Positions 16,004 to 25,097 of a DNA stretch of 64,000 nt are shown piece by piece. The stretch is from NCBI GenBank assembly GCA_023392595.1, contig JAEVYU010000033.1, positions 36,101 through 100,100 of the forward strand, given 5' to 3'. The position numbers and the translations under genes were made by a program. The notes below the pieces were generated by a model. That model was not told the origin of the DNA, did not search any database, and was given only the letters and a program-made list of their open reading frames with translations. Each line of letters opens with the position of its first letter. Position 1 is the stretch's first letter. This DNA is from Bacillota bacterium. GTDB taxonomy: Bacteria; Bacillota; UBA4882; UBA8346.

Positions 16004-16588
16004 ATGAAAAAGAAACTTGGAATAACCGATATTTTTTTCCCGGCGCCGGCGGCCTTGATCGTTAGCGGCAATATTTCAAAAGAAATAAATATTGCAACGG
16101 TTGCTTGGGTGGGAATGGTTAGCTCGACTCCTTCTACGATTGGGATTTCGCTTGATAAACGAAGGTATTCCCTGGGTTTAATCCGGGATAGCAAAGAATT
16201 TACCGTAAATATTCCCAGTGCCGAATATTATAAGGAAACCGACTTTTGCGGTTTGGTTTCCGGGAAAAGGGTCAATAAATTTGCGGAAACGGGTTTGACT
16301 CCCGTCAAAAGTAACCGGATTCAGACTCCGATTCTTCAGGAATGTCCTTTTAACCTGGAATGCCGTTTAGTCGATGAAAAGGAGCTCGGCGATTATATTT
16401 TGCTTTTTGGAGAAATTGTAGAAACCCAGATGGATGCCGATAAAGTAGGATTGCAAAATGATAGGATTCACATCGATATCGCTAAAGTAAATCCTTTGGT
16501 TTATTGCGCCACCATCCGGGAGTATTGGAAATTAGGACAAAAAGTTGGGGATGCTTTTTGCGCCGGGACCAATCTAATTACAAAATGA
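16004..16588 (+). CDS. flavin reductase family protein
   Basis: A 194-residue protein of the FMN-binding split-barrel flavin reductase family (PF01613), which uses NAD(P)H to reduce flavin or acts as a flavoredoxin. Visible family features are the opening PAPAALIVSGN, VAWVGMVSSTPSTIGISL in the flavin-binding region, FTVNIPS, and CPFNLECRLV. GAGGTG lies 8 nt before the ATG at 16004; an upstream ATG at 15956 would add 16 unrelated residues. It is divergent from the LysR gene and is probably its target. Partners could include the nearby flavo-diiron protein, but that is inference. Confidence 0.85.
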   Translation: MKKKLGITDIFFPAPAALIVSGNISKEINIATVAWVGMVSSTPSTIGISLDKRRYSLGLIRDSKEFTVNIPSAEYYKETDFCGLVSGKRVNKFAETGLTPVKSNRIQTPILQECPFNLECRLVDEKELGDYILLFGEIVETQMDADKVGLQNDRIHIDIAKVNPLVYCATIREYWKLGQKVGDAFCAGTNLITK

Positions 16589-16660
16589 AGGAGCTATTAA
16601 ATTAGCAAGGTAATACGGCTCTTTACGCTTAAATGGCGCTTATGAAAGTTCAGTATGAAA

Positions 16661-16696
16661 AACCCGCTGTTTTATGAAGACAGCGGGTTTCTTTTT
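16661..16696. terminator. intrinsic terminator after the flavin reductase gene
   Basis: AACCCGCTGT (16661-16670) pairs with ACAGCGGGTT (16680-16689), followed by a U-run on the plus strand. The A-run before the stem makes it a possible terminator for the convergent small gene too. Confidence 0.9.
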
Positions 16697-16713
16697 TAAA
16701 TGATGATTTTATT

Positions 16714-16902
16714 TTAATTCATCCCTTGAGTTGGACATTCCATAACAAAACACTCTTTTAATTTGCATTTTGCAGAAAACAATCTGAAAATACGCGGGCC
16801 CTTTTCAGGCTTCAGTTTTAAATAATCTTCCTCAACCGTTTTGTAACAATTGAATGTTGGAGTTTGTATCGTTGAGGAATGAGCGAATGTTTCTTTTTCC
16901 AT
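16714..16902 (-). CDS. 62-residue cysteine-containing hypothetical protein
   Basis: I do not recognise this small protein. It has four cysteines (FNCYK near residue 18, AKCKLKECFVMEC near 45-56), with the last three closely spaced, as in small metal- or redox-active proteins. GAAGGGGG lies about 11 nt before its ATG. It converges on the flavin reductase gene over a shared terminator. With no wider context a function cannot be given; it could also be a fortuitous reading frame. Confidence 0.5.
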   Translation of the reverse strand: MEKETFAHSSTIQTPTFNCYKTVEEDYLKLKPEKGPRIFRLFSAKCKLKECFVMECPTQGMN

Positions 16903-17487
16903 CTTGGTACGCCCCCTTCACCAACTTAAAATCAAGGAAATTAAACTTATTGATTCCTTCAATTAAATATTAACATAGTTAGTTAAAATCGTCAAATCTT
17001 TCTATATTTCCTGACTTATGATTTATTGAAAAGGGGAGCAGGGACCTTCCACAAATTTGCAATACAATTTCAAAATTTTTTGTTTTTGTAATAAATACAC
17101 TATAATTTTTTAATATATCGTTTTAAATGTCCGGATGTTAATGATTTAATATTATGGATTCCGGATTCTTTGTCTTTTAGTCTTCATTTATAATTAATTA
17201 TTTTATTTTTTAAGATAAAATGATAATATTTTCTGTTTTAACTAAAGAACATGATATTTCTTGACGATTACATAAACATATTCTAAGTGATTTTCCAGTT
17301 AAAACTTGTCTCTTGAGAGCGGATAAGTTAACCAGACTTGCATTAAACTGATAGGAAATCCCCTGAGTAATCTGCGCTTAATGCTCAAATCTGGTTATTT
17401 ATATATAAAAAGGGGAAGGAGGCGACATTTATAAAGTAAGGTTTGAATTGATTTCACTAATAACAAAAAAAGTAGAGGTGTTACAAT
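16903..17487 (+). other. AT-rich gene-free stretch before the TRAP operon
   Basis: About 580 nt with no supported gene and visibly higher AT content than its surroundings (long A/T runs from 17060 to 17280). It must contain the promoter of the TRAP-ubiD unit; several TATAAT-like boxes occur (for example near 17100) but none has a convincing -35 box, so the promoter is not assigned. Confidence 0.5.
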
Positions 17488-18441
17488 TTGCGTAAAAGGT
17501 ATCTGTGGTTTTTATTGGTTATGATGGTGTTTTGCGGTTCGGTATTTGGAGCGACCTCTGATCCGAAGTTTTTGACGATTGGAACCGGAACAACCGGCGG
17601 GGTTTATTATCCGGTTGGTATGGCAATGGCCAATATTATTTCCAGTAAAGTGGGTATTCCAACCACTGCCCAAGTTACCGGCGGTGCAATCGAGAATAAC
17701 ACATTAGTCAATACAAAGGTCGTCGATATGGGAATCGCTCAAACGGTGATGTCCTATAATGCCGTGAAAGGATTGGCCCCTTACAAGGAGAAACTGAATA
17801 ATGTTTCCGCTCTATTCTCCGGTCTTTCAAAGGGTGTTTTCCAAGTTGTTGTCAATAAGAACTCAGCCATCAAATCCATTCGGGATTTAAAAGGGAAGAA
17901 AATTTCTCTCGGCCCGGCGGGTGGTGGAGCCATTACCACCTTTTTAGAGGTATTCGGCGCTTATGGTTACACCGAGAAAGATTTTCAGCCGGTTTATAAT
18001 GCCTATGATCAAGCCGCTGATGCTTTAGTCGACGGCAATTTGGACGCCATCGTGGTACAAGCTGCCGCGCCTACCGCAGCTTTGACCCAAATTATAGCCG
18101 CCAAAAAACCGGTACGTTTCATCTCCATTGAAGATGATATGATGCAAAGACTATTAAAAAGGTATTCTTATTACGGTAAAGAAGTGCTCGCCAAGGATGT
18201 TTATAGTACCGACGCTCCGGTGAATACTTTTTATATCGCCAATATGCTGGTGATTCGAAAGGACCTCAGTACCGATTTGGTCTACCGGATTACCAAAGCT
18301 TTATTTGAAAATCTGGATACAATCCAAAAATCTCATCCTTCGATTAAAGGTCTAACCACGCATTCGGCGGTTGAAGGAATTCCGATTCCTTTACATCCCG
18401 GTGCTGAAAAGTACTTTAAAGAAAAAGGGTTAATAAAATGA
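17488..18441 (+). CDS. TAXI-family TRAP transporter solute-binding protein
   Basis: A 317-residue extracellular receptor of the TAXI branch of TRAP transporters, which use ion gradients instead of ATP to import carboxylates. It has a signal peptide (RKRYLWFLLVMMVFCGSVFGA, cleavage near residue 22; a Cys lies at 16 but the lipobox context is poor), then the TAXI hallmark LTIGTGTTGGVYYPVG, MGIAQT and SLGPAGGGAITT. The start is a TTG with AGAGGTG 7 nt upstream. It overlaps the permease gene by 4 nt and lies in one unit with ubiD, so its ligand is probably an aromatic or unsaturated carboxylate. Confidence 0.9.
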   Translation: MRKRYLWFLLVMMVFCGSVFGATSDPKFLTIGTGTTGGVYYPVGMAMANIISSKVGIPTTAQVTGGAIENNTLVNTKVVDMGIAQTVMSYNAVKGLAPYKEKLNNVSALFSGLSKGVFQVVVNKNSAIKSIRDLKGKKISLGPAGGGAITTFLEVFGAYGYTEKDFQPVYNAYDQAADALVDGNLDAIVVQAAAPTAALTQIIAAKKPVRFISIEDDMMQRLLKRYSYYGKEVLAKDVYSTDAPVNTFYIANMLVIRKDLSTDLVYRITKALFENLDTIQKSHPSIKGLTTHSAVEGIPIPLHPGAEKYFKEKGLIK

Positions 18442-20330
18442 AACTAAATGCTGCCAAAACTGAAAAGGTTATTATATCAACCCTATTAACCCTTACATCG
18501 GTCATTTTTTTATACACCGCCGGTTTTGGCACTTTTTCCAGCATGACACAGAGAGCCTTATTATTGGCTCTCTTGTCGCCTATGGTATTCATAGGTTTCA
18601 AGAAAAGTGCTGAAAACAAAGGGAAGCATCTTTTAAACATTTTGTTGGCTTTAATCATTATGGCCGTGAATTTTTATGTAATAGTTGTTTGGCCGGATAG
18701 AACTTTGAAAACGAATGCGATTCCTTTGACAGATATTATAGTGGGCAGTCTTTTAGTCATTTTAATACTTGAAGCGACTCGTAGAATAAATGGATGGTCT
18801 TTAACAATAATAACGGCTTCTTTCTTAGTATATGCCTTGTTAGGACCCTATTTTCCCTCATTTTTAGCCCACCGTGGAGAAACATGGTCAAGGCTCACTA
18901 ACTTTCTTTTTATGAGTACGGATGGTATTTTTGGAATTCCGCTCGATATCGTATCGACGTATATTATAGTTTTTGTAATATTCGGGGCTTTTTTAGAGGC
19001 TTTTGGCGGGGGTCAATGGTTTACTGAAATAGCTTATTCACTTACGGGACGTTTCCGAGGCGGTCCAGCGAAAACAGCTATTATAGGGAGCGCTTGTATG
19101 GGAGGTATTACTGGCTCACCTCCTGCAAGTGTTGCTACTGTTGGGACTTTTACCATCCCTTTAATGAAAAAGGTTGGGTACAAACCTATCGAAGCAGGAG
19201 CTATTGAAGCTGTTGCATCCACTGGAGGCATGTTTACACCTCCGGTGATGGGAGCTGGCGCATTTATTATGGCACAATACTTGAATTTGCCATATTGGCA
19301 GGTCTGTATTGCTGCAATTGTCCCAGCTTTTCTTTATTATATGGCCTTAATTCTAGTGGCTGATTCTAGAGCGGCGAAATATAATTTGGTCGGTTTGCCG
19401 AAAGAGAAACTTCCATCTTTTTGGAAAGCGATGAGAGATAGAGGGCATTTGGGAATTCCTATTGTTTTTTTAATTGTTACGATAGCCGGTGGGTGGTCTC
19501 CAGGCCGTGCTGCTTTTTGGTCAATATTATTAATGATTGTTGTTAGCTCTTTAAGCAAATTAACACGGCCTAGTTTGGCGAAAATACTAAAAGTATTGGA
19601 ATCGGGAGCAGAACAAGTCACCCCCATCTTGATTACCTGTGCGGCGGCGGGAATTATTGTTGGAGTCTTTTTAATTACAGGATTGGGCGCAAAACTAACC
19701 TATGCATTAATCGCTTTTCATCAAGGAAGTTTAGTTTGGGCAGCTATTTGGTCAATGATTATTGCCAATATCCTGGGATTGCCATTAACTGCGACCGCAG
19801 TTTATATTATTTCTATTACAATTCTGGTACCGATTCTTACCCAGGCTGGTGCAAATCCAATTGCCGCACATTTATTTATCTGGATTTACGCCAGCATTGG
19901 TGCAATTACACCACCGGTTGCAATCGCAGCGTATTGTGCATCAGGCATTGCCCAATCTAATCCTGATAGAACGGGTTGGCTGGCTTTTAGATTTGGGATA
20001 CCGGCTTTTATTATTCCCTTCATGTTTATTTTTAATCCGGCATTAATTCTCCAAGGAAGCCCAATCGATATTATCCTGGCAGTAGGTGCCGGAATTATAG
20101 GGGTAATGTGTCTGGTTGCGATGATGGAGGGATTTATGATAATTCACTGGAATGTATATTCTAGAGTTATCATGGGTGTATCAACAATTTTATTACTTTA
20201 CCCTAATAAGGACCTTAACTTGGTAGGATTATTCTCAATCGTCATCGCTTTGTTGGTTAATCAATTTTTCTCTTCGAACAGGAATTATTTTAAAAATAAT
20301 ACTGAAAAAATGAAAGGGATAAAAAAATGA
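18438..20330 (+). CDS. fused TRAP transporter permease (4TM-12TM)
   Basis: A 630-residue polytopic membrane protein. The N-terminal part (about 1-170) matches the small DctQ-like subunit and the rest the large DctM-like subunit, the fused form normal for TAXI systems. Typical DctM segments are visible: AFGGGQWFTEIAYSLTGR, GSACMGGITGSPPASVATVGTFTIP, EAVASTGGMFTPPVMGAGAFIMAQYL, and GLPLTATAVYI. It forms the transport path for the ligand captured by the upstream receptor. It overlaps both neighbours by 4 nt, so the three genes are translationally coupled. Confidence 0.92.
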   Translation: MKLNAAKTEKVIISTLLTLTSVIFLYTAGFGTFSSMTQRALLLALLSPMVFIGFKKSAENKGKHLLNILLALIIMAVNFYVIVVWPDRTLKTNAIPLTDIIVGSLLVILILEATRRINGWSLTIITASFLVYALLGPYFPSFLAHRGETWSRLTNFLFMSTDGIFGIPLDIVSTYIIVFVIFGAFLEAFGGGQWFTEIAYSLTGRFRGGPAKTAIIGSACMGGITGSPPASVATVGTFTIPLMKKVGYKPIEAGAIEAVASTGGMFTPPVMGAGAFIMAQYLNLPYWQVCIAAIVPAFLYYMALILVADSRAAKYNLVGLPKEKLPSFWKAMRDRGHLGIPIVFLIVTIAGGWSPGRAAFWSILLMIVVSSLSKLTRPSLAKILKVLESGAEQVTPILITCAAAGIIVGVFLITGLGAKLTYALIAFHQGSLVWAAIWSMIIANILGLPLTATAVYIISITILVPILTQAGANPIAAHLFIWIYASIGAITPPVAIAAYCASGIAQSNPDRTGWLAFRFGIPAFIIPFMFIFNPALILQGSPIDIILAVGAGIIGVMCLVAMMEGFMIIHWNVYSRVIMGVSTILLLYPNKDLNLVGLFSIVIALLVNQFFSSNRNYFKNNTEKMKGIKK

Positions 20331-21679
20331 AAGATTTACGGAGTTTTATTGATCAACTGAAACAATTGCCCGGGGAATTCTTAACGACCGATGTGCCGGT
20401 CAATCCAAAGTTGGAATTGACCCGGGTGGTTTACAAAATGGAGCGGCAGCAAAACCTGAAACCGGCTTTTTTGTTTCAAAAAGTCCAGGGCAGTGATTAC
20501 CCTGTTTTGACCAATCTTTTCGGCAGCAGGAAGCGGTTGGCATTGGCCCTGGATACGACTGAGGAAAATTTAAATCAGGTTTACCGGGAACGGGAAAAAA
20601 ATCTAATTGCCCCGAAGCTGGTATCCTCCGGCCCCATTCAGGAGAAGGTGCTCACCGGTAGTGAGGTTGACCTGAGGAAATTACCAATCATTCATCACAA
20701 TACGGAAGATATCGGTCCATACATTTCTTCGGGGGTCATGACTGTCAAAGATCCCGATACCAATATCCGCAATGCCGGGATGTACCGCTTAATGTTAAAA
20801 GGTCCCAATAAAATGGGGGTCCATCTGGCAGAAGCCAGTCACGTATTTTATATTTACCGTAAGTATTGCGAAAAAAAGCAAAATATGCCGATTGCAATTA
20901 CAATTGGGGCGCATCCTGCATTTTACATGGGTAGTCTCAGCTTTTGCAGCATTGATACGGACGAATATGAGGTAATGGGCGGCTTATTGGAAAGTCCGAT
21001 GGAGATTGTTCAATGCAAGTCGGTCGATTTAGAAGTACCCGCCTATGGGGAAATTTGCTTGGAAGGGTATGTCCATTGGGAGGAGCGCGGCCCGGAAGGT
21101 CCTTTTGGTGAATGGCATACCTTATACGGTGACCAACAGAATTATCCGATTGTCACGATTGAAACCATCACGATGCGTAAAAATCCGATTTACCTTGATC
21201 TATGTTCCGGGGATACCGAGCATCAAATGATTGGAGGCCTACCACGCCTTGGACAGATTTATAAACAGGTAAAGGTAGCCTGTCCGGGGGTTCGTGATGT
21301 TTACATGCCGCCGTCAGGCTTTTGTAGGGCAGCCTGTTATGTGGCGATTAAAAAGTTTGTGGAAGGCGAGGCGGCTAACGGAGCTGCGGCTGTTTTTTCT
21401 GCCGATCCCATTGTTCGAAACGTTATCTTCGTTGATGAGGATGTCAATATCTTTGATGACGGAGAAGTATTAAAAGCAATTAATCTGTATATGGATATTA
21501 ACAAATGCTTCATCATTCCAAACGCCAAGGGCAGTCCGATTGATCCAACCAGCCGCAATGGGGTTGTAACCAAAATCGGTATTGATGCGACCCGGCCAAT
21601 AATTCCTAAATATAAAAGAATTAACTTCAATGACGGTCTTCAGGAAATCGATATCACGAAATATTTTACATTAAAGTAA
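20327..21679 (+). CDS. ubiD: UbiD-family (de)carboxylase
   Basis: A 450-residue member of the UbiD family, which uses prenylated FMN to decarboxylate (or carboxylate) aromatic and alpha,beta-unsaturated acids. Family landmarks are RNAGMYRLM near residue 147, the region VHWEERGPEGPFGEW near 243-257 containing the catalytic E-R-E network candidates, and DCSGDTEH-like LCSGDTEHQMIGG near 288. Length is slightly short against E. coli UbiD (about 490) but normal for catabolic homologues. It is coupled by 4-nt overlap to the TAXI-TRAP permease and followed by ubiX, which makes its cofactor. No ubiquinone genes are present, so a catabolic role on an imported acid is inferred. Confidence 0.9.
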   Translation: MKDLRSFIDQLKQLPGEFLTTDVPVNPKLELTRVVYKMERQQNLKPAFLFQKVQGSDYPVLTNLFGSRKRLALALDTTEENLNQVYREREKNLIAPKLVSSGPIQEKVLTGSEVDLRKLPIIHHNTEDIGPYISSGVMTVKDPDTNIRNAGMYRLMLKGPNKMGVHLAEASHVFYIYRKYCEKKQNMPIAITIGAHPAFYMGSLSFCSIDTDEYEVMGGLLESPMEIVQCKSVDLEVPAYGEICLEGYVHWEERGPEGPFGEWHTLYGDQQNYPIVTIETITMRKNPIYLDLCSGDTEHQMIGGLPRLGQIYKQVKVACPGVRDVYMPPSGFCRAACYVAIKKFVEGEAANGAAAVFSADPIVRNVIFVDEDVNIFDDGEVLKAINLYMDINKCFIIPNAKGSPIDPTSRNGVVTKIGIDATRPIIPKYKRINFNDGLQEIDITKYFTLK

Positions 21680-21697
21680 AACGAAAAGCTGGAGATG

Positions 21698-21734
21698 ACC
21701 GAACATTTGTCATGAATGACGTGTTCGGTTTTTT
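21698..21734 (+). terminator. hairpin/terminator between ubiD and ubiX
   Basis: ACCGAACA (21698-21705) pairs with TGTTCGGT (21722-21729) and is followed by six U residues. In position it may reduce ubiX expression relative to the transporter and ubiD, or fully end the first transcript. Confidence 0.8.
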
Positions 21735-21768
21735 CTGATTATTGAAAAAGATTAGGCAGGGGTTTATC

Positions 21769-22338
21769 ATGCAGAAACCGATTGTGGTTGGAATTACCGG
21801 CGCATCTGGAAGTATCTTTGGAATTCGTTTGTTGGAAACTTTGAAAAGTCTGGAAATTGAGACCCATCTGATAGTGAGTGAATGGGCCATCCGGAATTTA
21901 AAGCTGGAAATGGATTATCCTCTTGCGAGGCTTCAAGAATTGGCGACTCGCATTTATGATAACCATGACCTGACCGCCCCGGTTGCCAGTGGTTCTTTTA
22001 TGGCAGCAGGGATGGTGGTGGCTCCATGCTCCATGAAAACCTTGGCCGGCATTGCCAACGGGTACAGTGAAAATCTTTTGGAAAGGGCTGCCGATGTTAC
22101 GCTCAAAGAAGGTCGCAAACTGGTACTTGTGCCCCGTGAGACTCCCTTAAGTCCGATTCACCTGGAAAATATGCTTAAACTGGCAAGAATCGGGGTAATA
22201 ATAGCTCCACCAATGCCGGCCTTTTATATGAAGCCTGCCAATATTATGGACCTGGTTGATCATCATGTAGGCAGACTTATCGATCAATTTGGAATTGAAA
22301 ATCAACTGGCGAAACGATGGGGAGAAAACCACCAATAA
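21769..22338 (+). CDS. ubiX: UbiX flavin prenyltransferase
   Basis: UbiX joins dimethylallyl phosphate to FMN to make the prenylated FMN used by UbiD. The 189-residue protein shows VGITGASGSIFGIRLL (nucleotide loop), the SEWA motif near 45-48, ASGSF near 74, VVAPCSMKTLAGIANGYSENLLERAADV, and LVPRETPLSPIHLENM, all standard. The ATG at 21769 follows AGGGG at 8 nt and begins with the usual MQKPIVVGITGASG. A TTG 27 nt upstream is in frame but lacks a site. Its pairing with ubiD next door is direct support for both calls. Confidence 0.96.
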   Translation: MQKPIVVGITGASGSIFGIRLLETLKSLEIETHLIVSEWAIRNLKLEMDYPLARLQELATRIYDNHDLTAPVASGSFMAAGMVVAPCSMKTLAGIANGYSENLLERAADVTLKEGRKLVLVPRETPLSPIHLENMLKLARIGVIIAPPMPAFYMKPANIMDLVDHHVGRLIDQFGIENQLAKRWGENHQ

Positions 22339-22341
22339 CCT

Positions 22342-22380
22342 AAAAAAGGGGACTGTCTCGTTTGAAACAGCCCTTTTTTT
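22342..22380. terminator. intrinsic terminator after ubiX
   Basis: A-rich AAAAAAGGG with CTGT pairs with ACAG and CCCTTTTTTT across a short loop. It separates ubiX from the convergent chemoreceptor gene and could act on both strands. Confidence 0.85.
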
Positions 22381-22420
22381 AGGTTATCCATTTTTAGGAC
22401 TTCAATTAAATCGCGCGCGG

Positions 22421-24058
22421 CTAAAATTGATTTAAATCTTTATGAAGGGGAACCACCTCATTCGGGCTGACGATTTTGGTTTTACCGGTCTCTTTGGTTG
22501 TCCTTGAATCCTTCGAGGGGTCGTCCAGGTAGATAGAATCAGCTTGATAAATCTGGTTTTGTTTTGGATGATTTCCAAAAATGCCAAAGCCGAGACGTTT
22601 CGAGCCTTTATTGATTTGTTTGAATTCTTTGTTGGCGCCATAAATCATGTGAGTGAGTTCGCGGACGATATTTCTCATGCTTTCCGCCTGTGAACTTAAT
22701 TCTTCGGATGCTGCTGCGCTTTCCTCAGAATTGGCGGCATTCTGTTGGGTGATGGTTTCAATTTGAGACATTGCCTGGGATACCTGAGAAATTCCTTTGG
22801 TTTGCTCTTCGCTGGCGGCTGCAATTTCATCCATCAAGGAGTTGACTTTTTTGGTTTGAGCTGTGATTTCCGTCAGGGCTTCCTGCACCCTTTGGGCAAC
22901 AGTAACTCCTTTACCGGATAGATCAATATTGGTTTGAATCATTGCCGTGGTATCTTTAGCCGCTTGAGCACTTCGTTGGGCAAGATTCCTGACTTCTTCG
23001 GCGACGACTGCAAATCCCATTCCCGCTTCGCCGGCCCTGGCTGCCTCAATAGCAGCGTTGAGTGCCAGAATATTGGTTTGGAAGGCGATGTCATCAATGA
23101 CTTTGATGATTTTAGCTATCTGGTCGCTGGATTTTTTAATTTCCTGGATAGAGGCCATCATCTGCTGCATCTCATTACTGCCATTATTAGCATATTCTTT
23201 GGCCTGTTCCGATAGTTGAGCGGCTTGTTTTGTATTCATGGAGTTTTGTAACATCATGGAGGCAGACTCTTGAAGTGTGGATGAAGTTTCTTCGATGGCG
23301 GATGCCTGTTCGGTGCTGCCTTGGGATAACTGCTGAGCTGATTGGGATAACTGATTGGATGCTGATGTGATTTGATCGGAACTCGCAGACAATCCGTTTG
23401 CTATTTTGCTGATGGGCTTGGTAATACTACGGGAAATGGTATATGACACAACCATTCCTAAAACAATTGCAACCCCGCCCAATAATAGCAGCAATATTAA
23501 GGAATTAAAAAAAGTTTGCTCGGCTTTTTCGGTGGCAGCTTTTGCATATTCTCTCTCAAGTTGGACTAATTCTTTTAGGGAACCGAGCCACTCGACTACA
23601 GCCGGGTTGAGCTGATCATTTAATAAAGCTGATCCTTCGGCAATTTGATCGGAAAGTGCCATACCCATGACTTGAAAACTTATGGGCCAAGTACTGTCGG
23701 CCGATTGTTGAATTCTACCGAATAGATCCTTTTCTTTCTCGGTTAAACTGTTTTGACTGAGTGTTGAGTAAGTATTGTTATAATTGGAACGAGCCATGTC
23801 AATTTCTTGTTTTAACTTCATCATTTCTTCACTATTCGGGTTCATCAAGATTCCCCGAACATTTCCGGTCACGACGAGGATCGAATTTTGCATGGTGTCA
23901 CTGATTTGAATGCGTTCATTATAACTGTTGAGCTCCTTTAATTGCATAATGATACCATTGGCGCTATAAACCGCTAGTCCGATCATTAAAACGATAATTA
24001 CCATTAGAAAATTAAACCCCAGAGATATTCGGATTCCCAATTTGAGTTTTTGTAGCAT
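22421..24058 (-). CDS. methyl-accepting chemotaxis protein
   Basis: A 545-residue transmembrane chemoreceptor. One membrane helix lies near residues 10-31 and a second near 185-210; between them is a helical sensor domain of about 150 residues of the 4-helix-bundle type. A short HAMP-like linker (SRSITKPISKIANGL) leads to the long coiled-coil signalling domain with the conserved tip VIDDIAFQTNILALNAAIEAARAGE...GFAVVAEEVRNLAQRS. No C-terminal NWETF-like tether is present. AGGAGGGG precedes the ATG. It lies next to the TRAP-ubiD unit but on the other strand, so a shared ligand is only a guess. Confidence 0.93.
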   Translation of the reverse strand: MLQKLKLGIRISLGFNFLMVIIVLMIGLAVYSANGIIMQLKELNSYNERIQISDTMQNSILVVTGNVRGILMNPNSEEMMKLKQEIDMARSNYNNTYSTLSQNSLTEKEKDLFGRIQQSADSTWPISFQVMGMALSDQIAEGSALLNDQLNPAVVEWLGSLKELVQLEREYAKAATEKAEQTFFNSLILLLLLGGVAIVLGMVVSYTISRSITKPISKIANGLSASSDQITSASNQLSQSAQQLSQGSTEQASAIEETSSTLQESASMMLQNSMNTKQAAQLSEQAKEYANNGSNEMQQMMASIQEIKKSSDQIAKIIKVIDDIAFQTNILALNAAIEAARAGEAGMGFAVVAEEVRNLAQRSAQAAKDTTAMIQTNIDLSGKGVTVAQRVQEALTEITAQTKKVNSLMDEIAAASEEQTKGISQVSQAMSQIETITQQNAANSEESAAASEELSSQAESMRNIVRELTHMIYGANKEFKQINKGSKRLGFGIFGNHPKQNQIYQADSIYLDDPSKDSRTTKETGKTKIVSPNEVVPLHKDLNQF

Positions 24059-24421
24059 TCCAGCCCCTCCTAAAATAGATAGATTCGTGTGAAAAAAAGA
24101 ACGTAAAATATATAAATTTTATCTAAAAAAATCAAAAGGATTTTATATAGATAAAATAGTGCCAATGTATGTTTTTCTGAGATATCGCTTATTAAGGTGC
24201 TTATTTATAAATATTACTAAAATAAATAAGTTATATAATGTGATAAAAACCATATAATTATGTCTTCTTTTTTTATCGGCAATATTATCGAATAACCTGA
24301 GAAATAAGTGTAATAATTTTTGTGGAATTAATTTTTTTCTTTAAAAGTTTATTGTTTTCCATAAAATGGTGATTTAATATTTTGATTATTATGGAACTGC
24401 GTCTTTTTTTCTTTCTAATCT
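24059..24421. other. AT-rich gene-free stretch upstream of the chemoreceptor
   Basis: About 360 nt of AT-rich sequence between the chemoreceptor start and the LysM gene terminator. It should carry the chemoreceptor promoter on the minus strand, but I see no clear -35/-10 pair, and no gene. Confidence 0.4.
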
Positions 24422-24456
24422 AAAAAGCTCAACAGATTCACTGATGAGCTTTTTTA
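24422..24456. terminator. bidirectional terminator beyond the LysM gene
   Basis: AAGCTCA (24425-24431) pairs with TGAGCTT (24445-24451), with an A-run before and a U-run after, so it can end transcription in either direction; the LysM gene on the minus strand is the obvious user. Confidence 0.75.
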
Positions 24457-24521
24457 ATTTCAATTTTTAAAGTAATAGTTTTTATAAATTCAGCTAACTC
24501 TTCCGTCGATGGTTTGTGCAT

Positions 24522-24848
24522 TTACCACCAATACCCGCCGCCCCAAAAAGGCCCATATCCCCATCCGGGTCCTCTAAAAAACGGTCTTCGATATCCAAAC
24601 CCCCAAGGAACGCCATGAAAAGGACGGCCAAAGCCAAATCCCGGTCCAAACCAAAATTGTTGGGCGTTGACAGGGGAATCGGATGGAATGGAAAGTACTT
24701 GACCGACACTTAGAGTACTTGAAGTTACACCGGGATTGGCTGTCAAAATTGCATCGACAGTCGTATCAAATTCATAGGCAAGATTTCCTAAAAAATCACC
24801 AGCTTGAACTGTATATTGAATACTATCAGGGCTGTAACCCATTGACAT
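24522..24848 (-). CDS. LysM-domain protein with a Gly/Phe/Trp-rich tail
   Basis: A 108-residue protein. Residues 11-57 form one LysM peptidoglycan- or chitin-binding domain (YTVQAGDFLGNLAYEFDT, then IPSD). The remaining 50 residues are very rich in G, F, P, W and Y and end GGGYWW. No signal peptide is seen. Small LysM proteins without signals in spore formers include spore-coat/cortex proteins such as SafA-like and YaaH-like ones, so spore association is a fair guess. The start at 24848 has GAGGTG 6 nt upstream, and the few preceding in-frame codons start inside that site. Confidence 0.75.
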   Translation of the reverse strand: MSMGYSPDSIQYTVQAGDFLGNLAYEFDTTVDAILTANPGVTSSTLSVGQVLSIPSDSPVNAQQFWFGPGFGFGRPFHGVPWGFGYRRPFFRGPGWGYGPFWGGGYWW

Positions 24849-25097
24849 TTTTTTCACCTCATCGCTTCATTTTGCTACATTGTATGAACCTATGATAAAA
24901 TCCGTTTTATGACAAATGACTGAATTCATGTTTTATTTTCATCTACCGTAATGTCGAGATCGTCTTGTTTTTATTTGATTTTCGGTTTCTAAGGGGTATT
25001 AATTTTTTTGAACGGCTAAAAATAGTTGTAAGGAGTTGAGTAAATGAATACCCAAAGTCTTTTGGACTAAAGTTTTAAACAACTGGAGAGTAGTCGA

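Noticed and set aside
16714..16902. Ferredoxin or metallothionein assignment for the 62-residue Cys protein
   Set aside because: Four cysteines do not fit any ferredoxin or metallothionein spacing I know; left as hypothetical.
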